Source: Kiritimatiellia bacterium (GTDB lineage Bacteria > Verrucomicrobiota > Kiritimatiellia > UBA8416 > SLMC01). Taken from it: a stretch of 40,589 nt of DNA. Position 1 is the first letter of the stretch. Every line of letters begins with the position of its first letter. The notes under the pieces were generated by a model. The model was not told the origin of the DNA, searched no databases, and saw only the letters and a program-made list of their open reading frames with translations. Of this stretch, positions 1-9,583 are shown piece by piece. The position numbers and the translations under genes were made by a program. The stretch lies in assembly GCA_007134465.1 (NCBI GenBank), contig SLKS01000140.1:1-40589 (forward strand). Reading direction: 5' to 3'.

Positions 1-1
1 T

Positions 2-106
2 AAGGACCGACAACTATCACGGCTGACCACCCTCGAATGCTTGGAGGCACAGTGCGATCCCATGCTCGATATCAAGGAGTCCGCCACCAAAATCATGGCC
101 GCTTAG
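2..106 (+). CDS. C-terminal fragment of an unidentified CDS truncated by the window edge (KDRQLSRLTTLECLEAQCDPMLDIKESATKIMAA*)
   Basis: Open frame from base 2 to a TAG at 104-106; no identifiable domain. Confidence 0.3.
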   Translation, partial: KDRQLSRLTTLECLEAQCDPMLDIKESATKIMAA

Positions 107-174
107 CTTAACACGTATGCCGTTCACGGGGGGGGCGTTTTTCGCACGGAACGCAACGGTTTTCCTCGCCATTT

Positions 175-2673
175 CTACGGCGCGGGCACCGCCGCCGTTT
201 TCTGCCGAAATTCGATGCGGTCGCGCTTCTTCACCGCCTGTACGGCTTCGTTCTCGGCCAGCTTCCCTTGCAGTATGTTTTCGGCCAACGGGTTTTCGAG
301 ATAGCGCTCGATGGTCCGGCGCAAAGGCCGGGCGCCCAGCGCCGGATCGAAGCCCTTGTCCAGCAGGAAGGTCTTCACCGCTTTGCCGACCTGAAGCTCG
401 ATGCCTTTGGCCGTCAACCGTTCCCGCACCTTGGCGAGTTCCAGGTCGAGAATGCCCCCCATGTCGGCGCGATCCAGTTGGCGGAAGACGAGCACATCGT
501 CGAAGCGGTTAAGCAATTCCGGCTTGAAGAATCTCTTGGCTTCCTCCAGCAAGCGGTCCTTGAGCTTGTCATGGCCGAGCGTTTCGCCCGTTTCGCCGAA
601 GCCCATGGCGCGCGCGCCGCGGGCGGAATCGAAGCCCATGTTGGATGTGAGAATCACCACCGTGTTCCGGAAATTGACATGGCGCCCGAAACTGTCGGTC
701 AACGTGCCTTCCTCGAGAATCTGCAGCAGCATGTGCATGACGTCGGGATGGGCCTTTTCGACCTCGTCGAACAGCACGACGGAATACGGACGGCGCCGCA
801 CCTTTTCGGTGAGCTGCCCGCCCTCGTCGTAGCCGACATATCCTGGCGGCGACCCGACCAAACGCGAGACGGCGAATTTTTCCATGTATTCGGACATGTC
901 GAACTGAACCAGAGCGTCGGCGTCGTTGAACATGAATTCGGCCAGCGCCTTGCCCAGCAGCGTTTTCCCGACGCCGGTCGGCCCCAGAAACACGAAGGAA
1001 CCGATGGGACGGTTTGGATCCTTGAGTTCGGCGCGCGAGCGGCGCAACGCCTTGGCCAAAGCTTCGATGGCATGCGTCTGTCCGACCACCCGTTTGGCCA
1101 GATTCTTCTCCATGCCCAGCAGCCGGTTGAGTTCGCGCCCTTCCATCTTGACCAGCGGCACGCCGGTCGCCTTCGAAACGATTTCCCGCATATGTTCGGC
1201 GGTGACGACAATCCGGCGCGCGTCCTCTTCGGCCTTCCATTTCCCGACCGTTTCCTCGAGCTGCTCTTTCGCTTTCTTCTCCTGGTCGCGCAAGCGGGCG
1301 GCATCCTCGAACTTCTGGTCGCGGATGGCCTGTTCCTTGTTCCGATGGATTTCGGCGATTTCGCTTTCCCGTTCGCGCAAGTCCGGCGGACGGGTTGACG
1401 CCTGTATGCGGACATGAGCGCCGGCTTCGTCCAGCGTATCGATCGCCTTGTCGGGCAGGAACCGGTCCGAAATGTAGCGGGCCGACAGCTTGGCGGCGGT
1501 TTCCAGCGCGTCGTCGGTGTACGAAACCTTGTGGTGCGCCTCGTAGCGATCCTTGAGCCCGTGCAGGATGCGCACGGTTTCGTCCACGGACGGTTCGTCC
1601 ACGCGCACAGGCTGAAACCGGCGCTCGAGCGCGGCGTCCTTTTCGATGTACTTGCGGTATTCCGTCAGGGTTGTGGCGCCGATGCACTGGATTTCGCCGC
1701 GGGCCAGAGCCGGCTTGATGATGTTGGACGCGTCCATGGCGCCCTCGGCGCCGCCGGCGCCGACGATCGTATGCAGCTCGTCCAGAAACACGATGACGTT
1801 CTTGCAGCGGCGCAGTTCGTCCAGCACGGCCTTGATGCGCTCTTCGAACTGGCCGCGATACTTCGTGCCCGCCACCATGAGCGCCATGTCCAGAGTCACC
1901 ACCTTCTTTTCGCGCATGATCTCGGGCACGTCGCCGGCGACCACCGCCCGGGCCAGCCCTTCCACCACGGCCGTCTTGCCTACGCCGGCTTCGCCCAGCA
2001 GAACCGGATTGTTCTTGTTGCGACGGCAAAGGATTTGTATGACGCGCTGCAGCTCGTTGGCGCGGCCGACAACGGGATCGAGTTCGTTCTTGCGGGCGAG
2101 TTCGGTCAAGTCGCGGCCGAAGGTGTTGAGCGCCGGCGTCTTGACCGCCTTGCCCTCGCCGCCTTTCGCGGGCTTGTGGGAAACAGGCCCTTCCTCGCCG
2201 TGTTCCTGGGCCTCGGCCTCGAAATCGAAGTCGGGCTCGAGCTCCTTCATGACTTCGATGCGCACGTTCTCGACGTCAATATCGAGGCGCGCGAAGATTT
2301 GGGCGGCCACGCCCTCGTCCTCGCGCAACAGGCCGAGCAGAATGTGTTCGGTGCCCACATAGGTATGGTGCAGCGCCTGCGCTTCTGCCATGGCCAAATG
2401 CAGCACTTTCTTGGAGCGCGGCGTGAACGGCGCATTGCCCACCGTCTTGGTTTCCGGTCCTTGTCCCACGGCCTTTTCCACTTCCAGCCGCACGCTTTCC
2501 AGGGAAATGCCCATGCGTTCCAGCACGTTCACCGCCACGCCTTCGCCGAGCGCGATCAGGCCCAGCAGCAAATGCTCCGTGCCCACGTAGGGATGGTTGA
2601 AGCGGTCGGCTTCCTTGCGCGCCAACTGGATGACCCGCTGCGCGCGCGGCGTAAAATTCGAAAAACCGTTCAT
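175..2673 (-). CDS. clpC: ATP-dependent Clp protease ATP-binding subunit ClpC
   Basis: [40 protein letters not shown]-domain, two AAA+ modules ([17 protein letters not shown]), UVR-like middle region. Start set at internal ATG 2673 rather than the ORF-track start. Confidence 0.96.
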   Translation of the reverse strand: MNGFSNFTPRAQRVIQLARKEADRFNHPYVGTEHLLLGLIALGEGVAVNVLERMGISLESVRLEVEKAVGQGPETKTVGNAPFTPRSKKVLHLAMAEAQALHHTYVGTEHILLGLLREDEGVAAQIFARLDIDVENVRIEVMKELEPDFDFEAEAQEHGEEGPVSHKPAKGGEGKAVKTPALNTFGRDLTELARKNELDPVVGRANELQRVIQILCRRNKNNPVLLGEAGVGKTAVVEGLARAVVAGDVPEIMREKKVVTLDMALMVAGTKYRGQFEERIKAVLDELRRCKNVIVFLDELHTIVGAGGAEGAMDASNIIKPALARGEIQCIGATTLTEYRKYIEKDAALERRFQPVRVDEPSVDETVRILHGLKDRYEAHHKVSYTDDALETAAKLSARYISDRFLPDKAIDTLDEAGAHVRIQASTRPPDLRERESEIAEIHRNKEQAIRDQKFEDAARLRDQEKKAKEQLEETVGKWKAEEDARRIVVTAEHMREIVSKATGVPLVKMEGRELNRLLGMEKNLAKRVVGQTHAIEALAKALRRSRAELKDPNRPIGSFVFLGPTGVGKTLLGKALAEFMFNDADALVQFDMSEYMEKFAVSRLVGSPPGYVGYDEGGQLTEKVRRRPYSVVLFDEVEKAHPDVMHMLLQILEEGTLTDSFGRHVNFRNTVVILTSNMGFDSARGARAMGFGETGETLGHDKLKDRLLEEAKRFFKPELLNRFDDVLVFRQLDRADMGGILDLELAKVRERLTAKGIELQVGKAVKTFLLDKGFDPALGARPLRRTIERYLENPLAENILQGKLAENEAVQAVKKRDRIEFRQKTAAVPAP

Positions 2674-3794
2674 GACGACTTCCTGGCGGGCATGGCGGAT
2701 CGCGCGCCGGCCGCGCGTCGGCCGCGCGCGCCTTTCAGCGTGGCGCTTCCAAGCATGTCCCGCGTCATGCGCGCGCGCCATTCGTCCCGTTCGTCCGGCG
2801 TTTTGACGGCGCCGGCCATCTTCTGCAAATGCGCCGGCTGCGTCAGCAGCAGCGCCTCGTTAATGCGCCCGACGGACAAGCGTCCGATCAGGCCCAGATC
2901 CACGCCCAGCCGCAGCGCCGACAGCAAATCCACCGCTTCCTGAAAGGACAGCATCGTCGCATGCCGCACAATGCCGAAGGCCCGTCCCACATGGTCGCGG
3001 AGCGACACGCCGCGGCTCTCCAGCGCGCGCGTGCGAGCGTTCTCCTCGTGCATCGCCATCTCCAAGCCGATCTTCAGCATTCGATCGAGCAGCGCTTCCT
3101 CGCTTTCGCCCAGCGTGGACTGGTTGGAAATCTGGTACAAATTGCCCCACGCCTCCGTGCCCTCGCCGTTCAGGCCTCGCACCGCCAGGCCCATCTTCTC
3201 CAACCCTTTGGCTGCCGGCCCCATTTCGTCCATGATTCTCAGGCCCGGCAGATGCATCATCACGCTCACGCGCAAGCCTGTGCCCACATTGCTCGGACAG
3301 GCCGTGAGATAGCCGAGCGCGGAACTGAACGCGTACTCGACCCGCTGCTCGATTTCCTCGTCCAGCTCGCGCAAGCGCGTCCAGGTGCGGCGAGCGTCCA
3401 TGCCCGAGCCGATGCCCTGGATGCGGAAATGGTCTTCCTCGTTGATCATGATGGCGATCTGCTCGTCTTCCGAGACCACCACGCCGCCGCCCTGCCCCTT
3501 GTCCTGCTCGACAAGCTCGAGGCTGATCAGGCGCCGTTCTTTCAGCGTTTCGCGGTCGAGCGCATCCAAGCTGTCCATGTTCAGGAAGAGCCCGTTGCGC
3601 AGCGCGGGGATGTCGCGCAGCGTTTCGAACAGGCGTTCGCGCAAGACGCGCCGGACGCCAACGCCGGCCCAGCCCGGGAACGGCTCCCCCTTGACATTCC
3701 GCGCCAGACGGATGCGATGGCTTAGCGCCACGCCCGTGTCGCGACCGGTCGCCAGCCAGGCGCCGGGATTCTTTACCAAATCGTCCAAGATCAT
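2670..3794 (-). CDS. mcsB: Protein-arginine kinase McsB
   Basis: Guanido-kinase-like motifs SHRIRLARN, NEEDHFRIQ, LTACPSNVGTGLRVSVMMHLP; adjacent to mcsA and clpC. Confidence 0.94.
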   Translation of the reverse strand: MILDDLVKNPGAWLATGRDTGVALSHRIRLARNVKGEPFPGWAGVGVRRVLRERLFETLRDIPALRNGLFLNMDSLDALDRETLKERRLISLELVEQDKGQGGGVVVSEDEQIAIMINEEDHFRIQGIGSGMDARRTWTRLRELDEEIEQRVEYAFSSALGYLTACPSNVGTGLRVSVMMHLPGLRIMDEMGPAAKGLEKMGLAVRGLNGEGTEAWGNLYQISNQSTLGESEEALLDRMLKIGLEMAMHEENARTRALESRGVSLRDHVGRAFGIVRHATMLSFQEAVDLLSALRLGVDLGLIGRLSVGRINEALLLTQPAHLQKMAGAVKTPDERDEWRARMTRDMLGSATLKGARGRRAAGARSAMPARKSS

Positions 3795-4264
3795 TGGGTC
3801 AACGCCTTAATCCGGTCGCGCAAGGCGGCCGCGTCCTCGAAACGCTGGCTGGCCACGGCGTCCTTCAACTGTTTGCGCAAGTTCCATACGTCGCGCCGAA
3901 TCCGTTCGGCCGCCGGCGCCCGGCCCTCGTGCCGCATGCCCTTGTGCATGGAACGCAGCAAAGGCGCGACCTCGTCGGAGAACGTCTCGTAGCATTCGCC
4001 GCAACCGAGCCGGGAACGTTTGCGGAATTCGCTCAACGGCATGCGACAGGCCGCGCACTGGCGCTCGCGCGCCGGCGCGCCGGCGCGCTTCGGCAGGCCC
4101 GCGTCCGGCCCGAACAGAAATTGCGAGAGCGACAACGGCGCCTGCATCGAAAAGCCCTGCGCCGCCGCGCATGCCTCGCATACGTACAGCTCCTTGACTT
4201 CCCCGTTGCTCATGTGCTTGAAATGCACATGCGCCTCGTTCTTGTGGCAAAGGTTGCATTTCAT
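3791..4264 (-). CDS. mcsA: McsA-like zinc-binding protein with C-terminal UVR motif
   Basis: MKCNLCHKNEAHVHF...CxxC pairs, then RKQLKDAVASQRFEDAAALRDRIKAL UVR motif; ATGA overlaps on both sides. Confidence 0.92.
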   Translation of the reverse strand: MKCNLCHKNEAHVHFKHMSNGEVKELYVCEACAAAQGFSMQAPLSLSQFLFGPDAGLPKRAGAPARERQCAACRMPLSEFRKRSRLGCGECYETFSDEVAPLLRSMHKGMRHEGRAPAAERIRRDVWNLRKQLKDAVASQRFEDAAALRDRIKALTQ

Positions 4265-5202
4265 GCGGAGGCGCCTCCGTCGCCGTCCACCGGATCGAGC
4301 CAGCCGTACGCATCCGGCGCCGCGCCCGACAGCAGGTCCATGTAGGCGGCCTGAATCTTCTCCGTGATCGGCCCGCGCCGACCGCTGCCCACCGGCAATC
4401 CGTCCACGCGCGCGATCGGAACAATCTCGGCCGCCGTCCCCGAAAAGAAAATTTCGTCGGCAACGTACAGCGCCTCTCTCGGGATGGCCTCCTCGCGCAC
4501 GGGCACGCCCTGCGCTTCGGCCAGCCTCAGCACGCAGTCGCGCGTGATCCCCGGCAGAATCGAGGAACTCGAAGGCGGCGTACGAACGATCCCGTCGCGC
4601 ACCACGAAGATGTTCTCGCCGGACCCTTCCGAAACGAAGCCGGCCGTGTCCAGCGCGATCGCCTCGTCCACGCCAATGCGCAGCGCCTCGATCTTCATCA
4701 GCTGCGAGTTCAAATAGTTGCCGCCGGCCTTGGCCAATGTCGGAAACGTGTCCGGCGCCGGTCGCCGCCAGGACGAAACCGATACGGAAACGCCGGCCTC
4801 GGCCGATTCCTCGCCCAGATAGCGGCCCCAGGACCAGACGGCGATCACGCAGCGAACAGGACACGGCAGCGGATTCAGACCCAGAACCTGCAGCCCGCGA
4901 AACACGAGCGGACGAACATAGCAGGATTTCAAACCATTGGCCCGGATCGTCTCCCGAATCGCCCGCTCGATGTCTTCCGGCGCGTAGGGAATCTCCATCC
5001 GATAGATTTTCGACGAATCGAACAGACGGCGGACATGATCCTTCAGTCGCAGAACGCAGGGGCGGCCTTGCACCTCGTAGCAGCGGATACCCTCGAACAC
5101 GGACGATCCGTAATGCAGCGCATGGCTCAGCACGTGGCAGGTGGCGTCGGCCCAGTCCACCAGCTTGCCGTCATACCAGATTTTTCCCTGTCCCCACGTC
5201 AT
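4261..5202 (-). CDS. ilvE: Branched-chain amino acid aminotransferase
   Basis: Class IV aminotransferase: HALHYGSSVFEGIRCYE, YVRPLVFRG, GSGENIFVV, SILPGITRD. Confidence 0.93.
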   Translation of the reverse strand: MTWGQGKIWYDGKLVDWADATCHVLSHALHYGSSVFEGIRCYEVQGRPCVLRLKDHVRRLFDSSKIYRMEIPYAPEDIERAIRETIRANGLKSCYVRPLVFRGLQVLGLNPLPCPVRCVIAVWSWGRYLGEESAEAGVSVSVSSWRRPAPDTFPTLAKAGGNYLNSQLMKIEALRIGVDEAIALDTAGFVSEGSGENIFVVRDGIVRTPPSSSSILPGITRDCVLRLAEAQGVPVREEAIPREALYVADEIFFSGTAAEIVPIARVDGLPVGSGRRGPITEKIQAAYMDLLSGAAPDAYGWLDPVDGDGGASA

Positions 5203-5321
5203 GACAAGACTCCGCGCCTGCGGCTCCGTAAAACTCCGTTCCTGATTCTTGCTTTCTTAGCGGAGGCGTCAGATCAAGGCGCTACCCTTCCCGCGCGCGG
5301 CAGGAAGCCGCCGGAAGGCGG

Positions 5322-5406
5322 TGCACCCGGAGGGATTCGAACCCCCACGGCCTCAACGGCCACAAGGACCTGAACCTTGCGTGTATGCCAATTTCACCAC
5401 GGGTGC
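5322..5406 (-). tRNA. tRNA-Leu(CAG)
   Basis: Minus strand GCACCCG...CGGGTGC acceptor stem, anticodon arm CAAGG-TTCAGGT-CCTTG, long variable arm, T-loop GGTTCGAATCC; 85 nt, no encoded CCA. Confidence 0.93.
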
Positions 5407-5587
5407 CTCAGCCGAAAGAAAACAAGCTACCCGAACCGGAACGATATGTCAACCTCCCATTTCGCGCCTTTTCTTGCCGGGAATATCCCCGCTTCACTGC
5501 GCAAACGCAACCAGCCGGGCGCGTCCGGAAACGGCGGTGGCATTTGGTTCGCGATCTTTCGCGCAAAATGGATTCTCGCCGCCGAAC

Positions 5588-5701
5588 ATGCCGGTGATCA
5601 ACTCGATACTGGGCCCGAAGAAAACACTGACGTTCATAGGGCTGGTGGTCGTCATGGCGGCGATCAGCGGGATCGTGTTCGGCATGATCATGGGATCATG
5701 A
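5588..5701 (+). pseudogene. 38-codon remnant resembling the C-terminal TM helix of a COG0701-type permease
   Basis: MPVINSILGPKKTLTFIGLVVVMAAISGIVFGMIMGS*; no upstream homologous coding sequence, since the tRNA sits there. Confidence 0.45.
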
Positions 5702-5794
5702 AAAAGGGGGATCGGTTAACGCGTACGGCGACGCTTACGGGCGACATAGCAAGGGAAATGAGAATAGGGGTATATTGGGCGACGAATGCGCGCT

Positions 5795-6988
5795 CTACCA
5801 CTTGGCGGTTGTGAATTCATCGACAAGCTCATCGATTTCCTTCGCCAGGCGCGCTGCCTCGATACGATCATAGTGAACCGCGCGCGCAGCATGCCGATGG
5901 CAATAGCGGCACTCGTCACAGAATGTTTCCGAGCATCGGACGGTCCGAAATCCATCGAGAAAATCCGACAGCGCTTCGTTATCGATGCAGACGTTAAGCG
6001 CAAGCAACTGTTGACGCAGTCTAAACATGCGCATCATGAGTCGCCGCTCGCTCGCATCGAAGTGCGTCAGGGTTTTCAGGCTCTGTTCCTCGATGTTCGG
6101 GTGGAATCCGCGTGGGTCGCCGAACATTTCGAGAGAAACGATATCGAGCAGGTTGCCGTCGTAACGACGGGAAGCATAGGCGTTTGCGGCGCGCAACAGC
6201 CATGCTGTCGAGCGTGAACGGTCTATGATCTTGAACTCGTCGTATCCCATTGCCTCGTAGACGTGCAGGTCTTCCGGCCGAATCCAGCGGCTCATCAGAA
6301 AAGCCTCTGGATGCAGCAGCCTGTGCCGGGTGCATTGCCACAGGTAGGAATCGAACATAGCCAGTTTCCCGTTGTTTCCCCCGTTCTCCTGGGAGGCATG
6401 CCCAACACTGCACGCATGTTCGGCAAGGCACTGACAATGGTAGATGCAGGAGATATTGGCGAACAGTACTGCCCCGCAGGAAATCTCGGCCCGAATACGT
6501 TCAAGAGCCGGAAAATCCCGGGTGAATTCGCTATAAGGGAGGATCAGCGGGTCAACTCCCATCGCTTCCTGTTGCTTCAGGCGGGGAAGACTGGTTGGCC
6601 AACTGAGCACGCTTCCCCGCACTCTCAGCTCGGGAAAGTTACGCCGCACCAGGGAGACAAGAGCCAGGTTAGAGATCGCCACATTGTCGACTCCAAGCCC
6701 CGCCAGTTTGCCCACAAAATCAAGGAGAAGTCCCTTGCCTTCCCTGGTCTGTTCAAGATTCGCCAGGCATGGTGCGTTGATCAGGTAGCTGAATTCCAAG
6801 TCTCGTTCGTGGGCCGCCTGGATATATGCCGCCGCCGTATCCCAATTTACGCCGGGGAGCACGGAACCGGCCCTGCCACCGCCGACAAGATCATACGGCA
6901 ATTTGGCATAGACAGAAGACACCTCGGGAATTAATGCCAAACCGTCAAGGAGTTCGAAATCCCAGTTGGCTGCGACGCTCAGCTTCAT
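5795..6988 (-). CDS. Peptidase U32-family-like protein with Cys-rich motifs (probable Fe-S protein)
   Basis: MKLSVAANWDFELLDGL...; CIYHCQCLAEHACSVGH core plus C-terminal CSETFCDECRYC; ATG overlaps the upstream methyltransferase stop (ATGA). Confidence 0.75.
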   Translation of the reverse strand: MKLSVAANWDFELLDGLALIPEVSSVYAKLPYDLVGGGRAGSVLPGVNWDTAAAYIQAAHERDLEFSYLINAPCLANLEQTREGKGLLLDFVGKLAGLGVDNVAISNLALVSLVRRNFPELRVRGSVLSWPTSLPRLKQQEAMGVDPLILPYSEFTRDFPALERIRAEISCGAVLFANISCIYHCQCLAEHACSVGHASQENGGNNGKLAMFDSYLWQCTRHRLLHPEAFLMSRWIRPEDLHVYEAMGYDEFKIIDRSRSTAWLLRAANAYASRRYDGNLLDIVSLEMFGDPRGFHPNIEEQSLKTLTHFDASERRLMMRMFRLRQQLLALNVCIDNEALSDFLDGFRTVRCSETFCDECRYCHRHAARAVHYDRIEAARLAKEIDELVDEFTTAKW

Positions 6989-7671
6989 CGTCGTCCGCCG
7001 CGTTGTTTGTGAAACGGCTTGAATCCGGTAATCCGCAAACCGAGAGCTGTTTCCGTGACGCCGCACCCTGCAAAGGCAGTCCTCCTTAGCAAATCTGTCG
7101 CCTCAACAGTGTTGTATGCGGCATTGATGGAGGCCACGAGGCTTTCCCGTACCGAATCGGAAAGCATCTGCTTTTGGAGAAAGTTGCGGGCGGAGCGGGG
7201 CAGGTCGCGGCGCAGATCGGAAAGGTATAACCTGCCTCCCGGCTTGAGAACTCTCAGGAATTCGGCAAGGATGGCGGATGGATCGAGCCACTCGTGCAGA
7301 GAGTTGCTTGAAAAGAGCGCATCAAAACTGGCGGTGTTGAACGGCATGGCCTCCGCGAAGCCGAGAACATATCGGGCCCGGTCGCCCAGCCCCAATTCCT
7401 CGGCATGCTTACAAGCCAGGTCAATCATTTCAGGATTCATATCAAGGCCGACTAGGCAAGTATCTGCTGTTCGCTGCAGCCACTCCAGTCCGAGATAGCC
7501 CGGACCGGATCCCACCTCAAGAACGGTTCCGCGCGTGATGCCGCTCTCCAGAATATCGCTGGTATTGAGCCAGCCGTTTTCTCGCAGCCTTCTCTGCATC
7601 CGGTCGTAGGCTTCCACATGGTCACGAGTCAGAGTCGGGCAGTTTGTCTCGGGAACTCTCGTTGGCAGCAT
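6985..7671 (-). CDS. Class I SAM-dependent methyltransferase
   Basis: VLEVGSGPGYLGLEW motif I, VGLDMNPEMI, LRVLKPGGRLYLSDL. Confidence 0.92.
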   Translation of the reverse strand: MLPTRVPETNCPTLTRDHVEAYDRMQRRLRENGWLNTSDILESGITRGTVLEVGSGPGYLGLEWLQRTADTCLVGLDMNPEMIDLACKHAEELGLGDRARYVLGFAEAMPFNTASFDALFSSNSLHEWLDPSAILAEFLRVLKPGGRLYLSDLRRDLPRSARNFLQKQMLSDSVRESLVASINAAYNTVEATDLLRRTAFAGCGVTETALGLRITGFKPFHKQRGGRR

Positions 7672-7791
7672 CTCTTCGTTCGCCCTCTAGCCTTAACAAA
7701 AAACAGGACGACTTGTCGGGCAACTGACGGCGGTGACCGATGGCAATCCCGCGCGCACCGTACCTGACGTTACAAAAGCGGCTTGACTAGA

Positions 7792-7941
7792 CGGCATCCG
7801 AAAAGGGTCGGCGATGCCTGTCATTCCGAGCCTGCGAGGATTCTCGCTTCGCGAAAACCCTTTGTTTAGCGGCGTTCCGCCGAGATCCCTCGCAAGCTCG
7901 GGATGACAACCAGTACAGGCAGACCCTTTTCGGACAGGCTC
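7792..7941. mobile_element. MITE-like non-coding element, about 150 bp, flanked by 8-bp direct repeats TGACTAGA (7784-7791 and 7942-7949)
   Basis: 12-bp perfect inverted arms CCGAAAAGGGTC (7798-7809) / GACCCTTTTCGG (7922-7933), inner arms ATTCCGAGC / GCTCGGGAT, candidate 8-bp target duplication. Confidence 0.7.
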
Positions 7942-7974
7942 TGACTAGAAAGGGTTTGTCCTGTTTGTGGCCTC

Positions 7975-8018
7975 TCAGCCAAATTGTCCCGGCCTTATGG
8001 CCGGGACAATTTGGCTGA
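7975..8018. terminator. Perfect 20-bp stem / 4-nt loop hairpin, possibly the terminator of the 8035..8718 gene
   Basis: TCAGCCAAATTGTCCCGGCC-TTAT-GGCCGGGACAATTTGGCTGA; no T-tract on either side, so terminator role is inferred from position. Confidence 0.55.
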
Positions 8019-8034
8019 TGACAACGAATGCCGC

Positions 8035-8718
8035 CTAGAACTTGAATGTTCCGCCAATGCTGAAAAAGGTGCGGTCTATATGAGTTGCCTCAACATACAC
8101 GGATATGTTGTCCGTGACGCTGTATGTGCCACCCAAAGCCACGGCCGGGTCGGTGTCGGAATTTGAATCGCTATAGGACTCTTGTCTCTCGACCCCGCGA
8201 AACTGCGCAGTGGAAGACCCTTTGAACTTGGTCTGCTGGTAGCTTATGCCAACGGCTCCGTACAAGCTGAACGTTTCACTAAGCGGCTTGCTTGCCAGCA
8301 AGGCGGCATTGATCGTCATCAGGTCCGTGTCGGTCTTCCATGATGAAGAGCCGTGCACCCACGAATGACTGCCCTTGTCGCTGAACCGCGCAAATCCAAA
8401 CGACATCCGCAAAGCCGCATCAAACGGCAGTTGAACAGGCAGCACATATTTGCCGCCGAGCAAGAAGTAGGGCTCCGCATCCATCCGGTCGAAATCAACC
8501 ATGCCGATGCCGCCGAAAACAGAGACTCCCTCCATGAACCCGTATTGAGCGCGAAGGCCATAAAGGTTGACGTCGCTTTCGATGGAAACTCCACCTGAAA
8601 CGCTCGTGTCTCCCTTGGAGACATTCGCGGTATCGGCATAGGGGACTCCCAGCCATGCGTGAGCTTGCGACCCCAGCAAGGCGGTTACGACAAAAAGGCT
8701 TGCAACAATTTTCTTCAT
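8035..8718 (-). CDS. Secreted outer-membrane beta-barrel-like protein
   Basis: Signal peptide MKKIVASLFVVTALLGSQAHA; alternating strands; ends in aromatic FSIGGTFKF*. Confidence 0.75.
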   Translation of the reverse strand: MKKIVASLFVVTALLGSQAHAWLGVPYADTANVSKGDTSVSGGVSIESDVNLYGLRAQYGFMEGVSVFGGIGMVDFDRMDAEPYFLLGGKYVLPVQLPFDAALRMSFGFARFSDKGSHSWVHGSSSWKTDTDLMTINAALLASKPLSETFSLYGAVGISYQQTKFKGSSTAQFRGVERQESYSDSNSDTDPAVALGGTYSVTDNISVYVEATHIDRTFFSIGGTFKF

Positions 8719-8871
8719 TGTGGATGTCCTTTCATAATGGATTGCTAGATGTTTCACCTGTTTCACATCATGCTGTACACGTGGTTTTTCTTGTGGCCCA
8801 CCTCCTCCATATCGTAAAGTAACCGAACGCCTTGCATGCGCGACCGCCAGCAACCCTCAATGCGCCAAGCT

Positions 8872-9084
8872 TCATTGACTGCCATCCCTGTTCAACTCCG
8901 CCCTGCCGGACTGGACGGCGCGCTTGACGACATCCGACACCAAGTCGGACGAGGTTGTGTTCAGCGCAACAGCAATCTGCTCAACTCGTTGCAAGAGAGA
9001 AGGCGGCAAATGAACTGTTTCATTGACTTTCGACCGGCTATTGACACACCCCTTGCCCATGGTTTTGGGTGCAGAGCAATGCAC
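8872..9084 (-). CDS. Ribbon-helix-helix-like small protein
   Basis: NETVHLPPSLLQRVEQIAVALNTTSSDLVSDVVKRAVQ, RHH-type pattern. Confidence 0.5.
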   Translation of the reverse strand: MHCSAPKTMGKGCVNSRSKVNETVHLPPSLLQRVEQIAVALNTTSSDLVSDVVKRAVQSGRAELNRDGSQ

Positions 9085-9319
9085 TACACTGTGTCAATAA
9101 AATATTTGTTGTTTTTCTTGGGATTTCAGTGGGAGGCGCTAGTCTATGAAGTGCGTTAGGTTCAGAAGCCCAATATCGTAAAGGACCCGCAGCGTCTGGA
9201 AGCGACGGATTTCGGTTCAGGAGTTGAGCAGAAAACGAGTGTGTTTACAGCGAAAGAGATGCGTCTCGGGTTACTCAACGGGAAAATGCGAGGAAGCGTC
9301 TCTTGCAAAAAGGCGAATC

Positions 9320-9583
9320 ATGAGGAAGGAAGCGGCTCTGCCTATTCGGCTGGATGCGGAAACCAAGGTAGCCCTGAACAAGATCGCGGAGACCACAGGC
9401 CTGTCCGTCTCCTCGCTCGTCCGCATGTTGGTCAAGTCGTTCGTCGAGGAATACGACCGCAGCGGCGGAACCGTGCGCATTCCGCCCCAATGGCAACGCA
9501 AACCGGAACCGCTCGCCTACAGGCCCGCGCGCAAAACGAAAACCTCCCTGCCCAAAGCCGCAGAAGCCCGAGCCGTCTATTAA
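9320..9583 (+). CDS. Ribbon-helix-helix (CopG/Arc-like) small protein
   Basis: MRKEAALPIRLDAETKVALNKIAETTGLSVSSLVRMLVKSFVEEY. Confidence 0.65.
   Translation: MRKEAALPIRLDAETKVALNKIAETTGLSVSSLVRMLVKSFVEEYDRSGGTVRIPPQWQRKPEPLAYRPARKTKTSLPKAAEARAVY

Noticed and set aside
129-136. G8 homopolymer downstream of clpC
   Set aside because: Lies beyond the clpC stop with no gene expression element attached; likely incidental.
268-2943. Long plus-strand ORFs (268..1398, 926..1417, 1414..2943) opposite clpC/mcsB
   Set aside because: Antisense shadow ORFs of high-GC coding sequence; low-complexity His/Gln/Arg-rich translations, while the minus strand encodes clear ClpC and McsB.
4265-4864. 5' part of ORF 3791..4864 before McsA
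   Set aside because: Out-of-frame overlap with ilvE; McsA starts at ATG 4264.
5321-5500. ORF starting MHPEGFEPPRPQRPQ
   Set aside because: Translation of the tRNA-Leu T-arm, a well-known annotation artefact.
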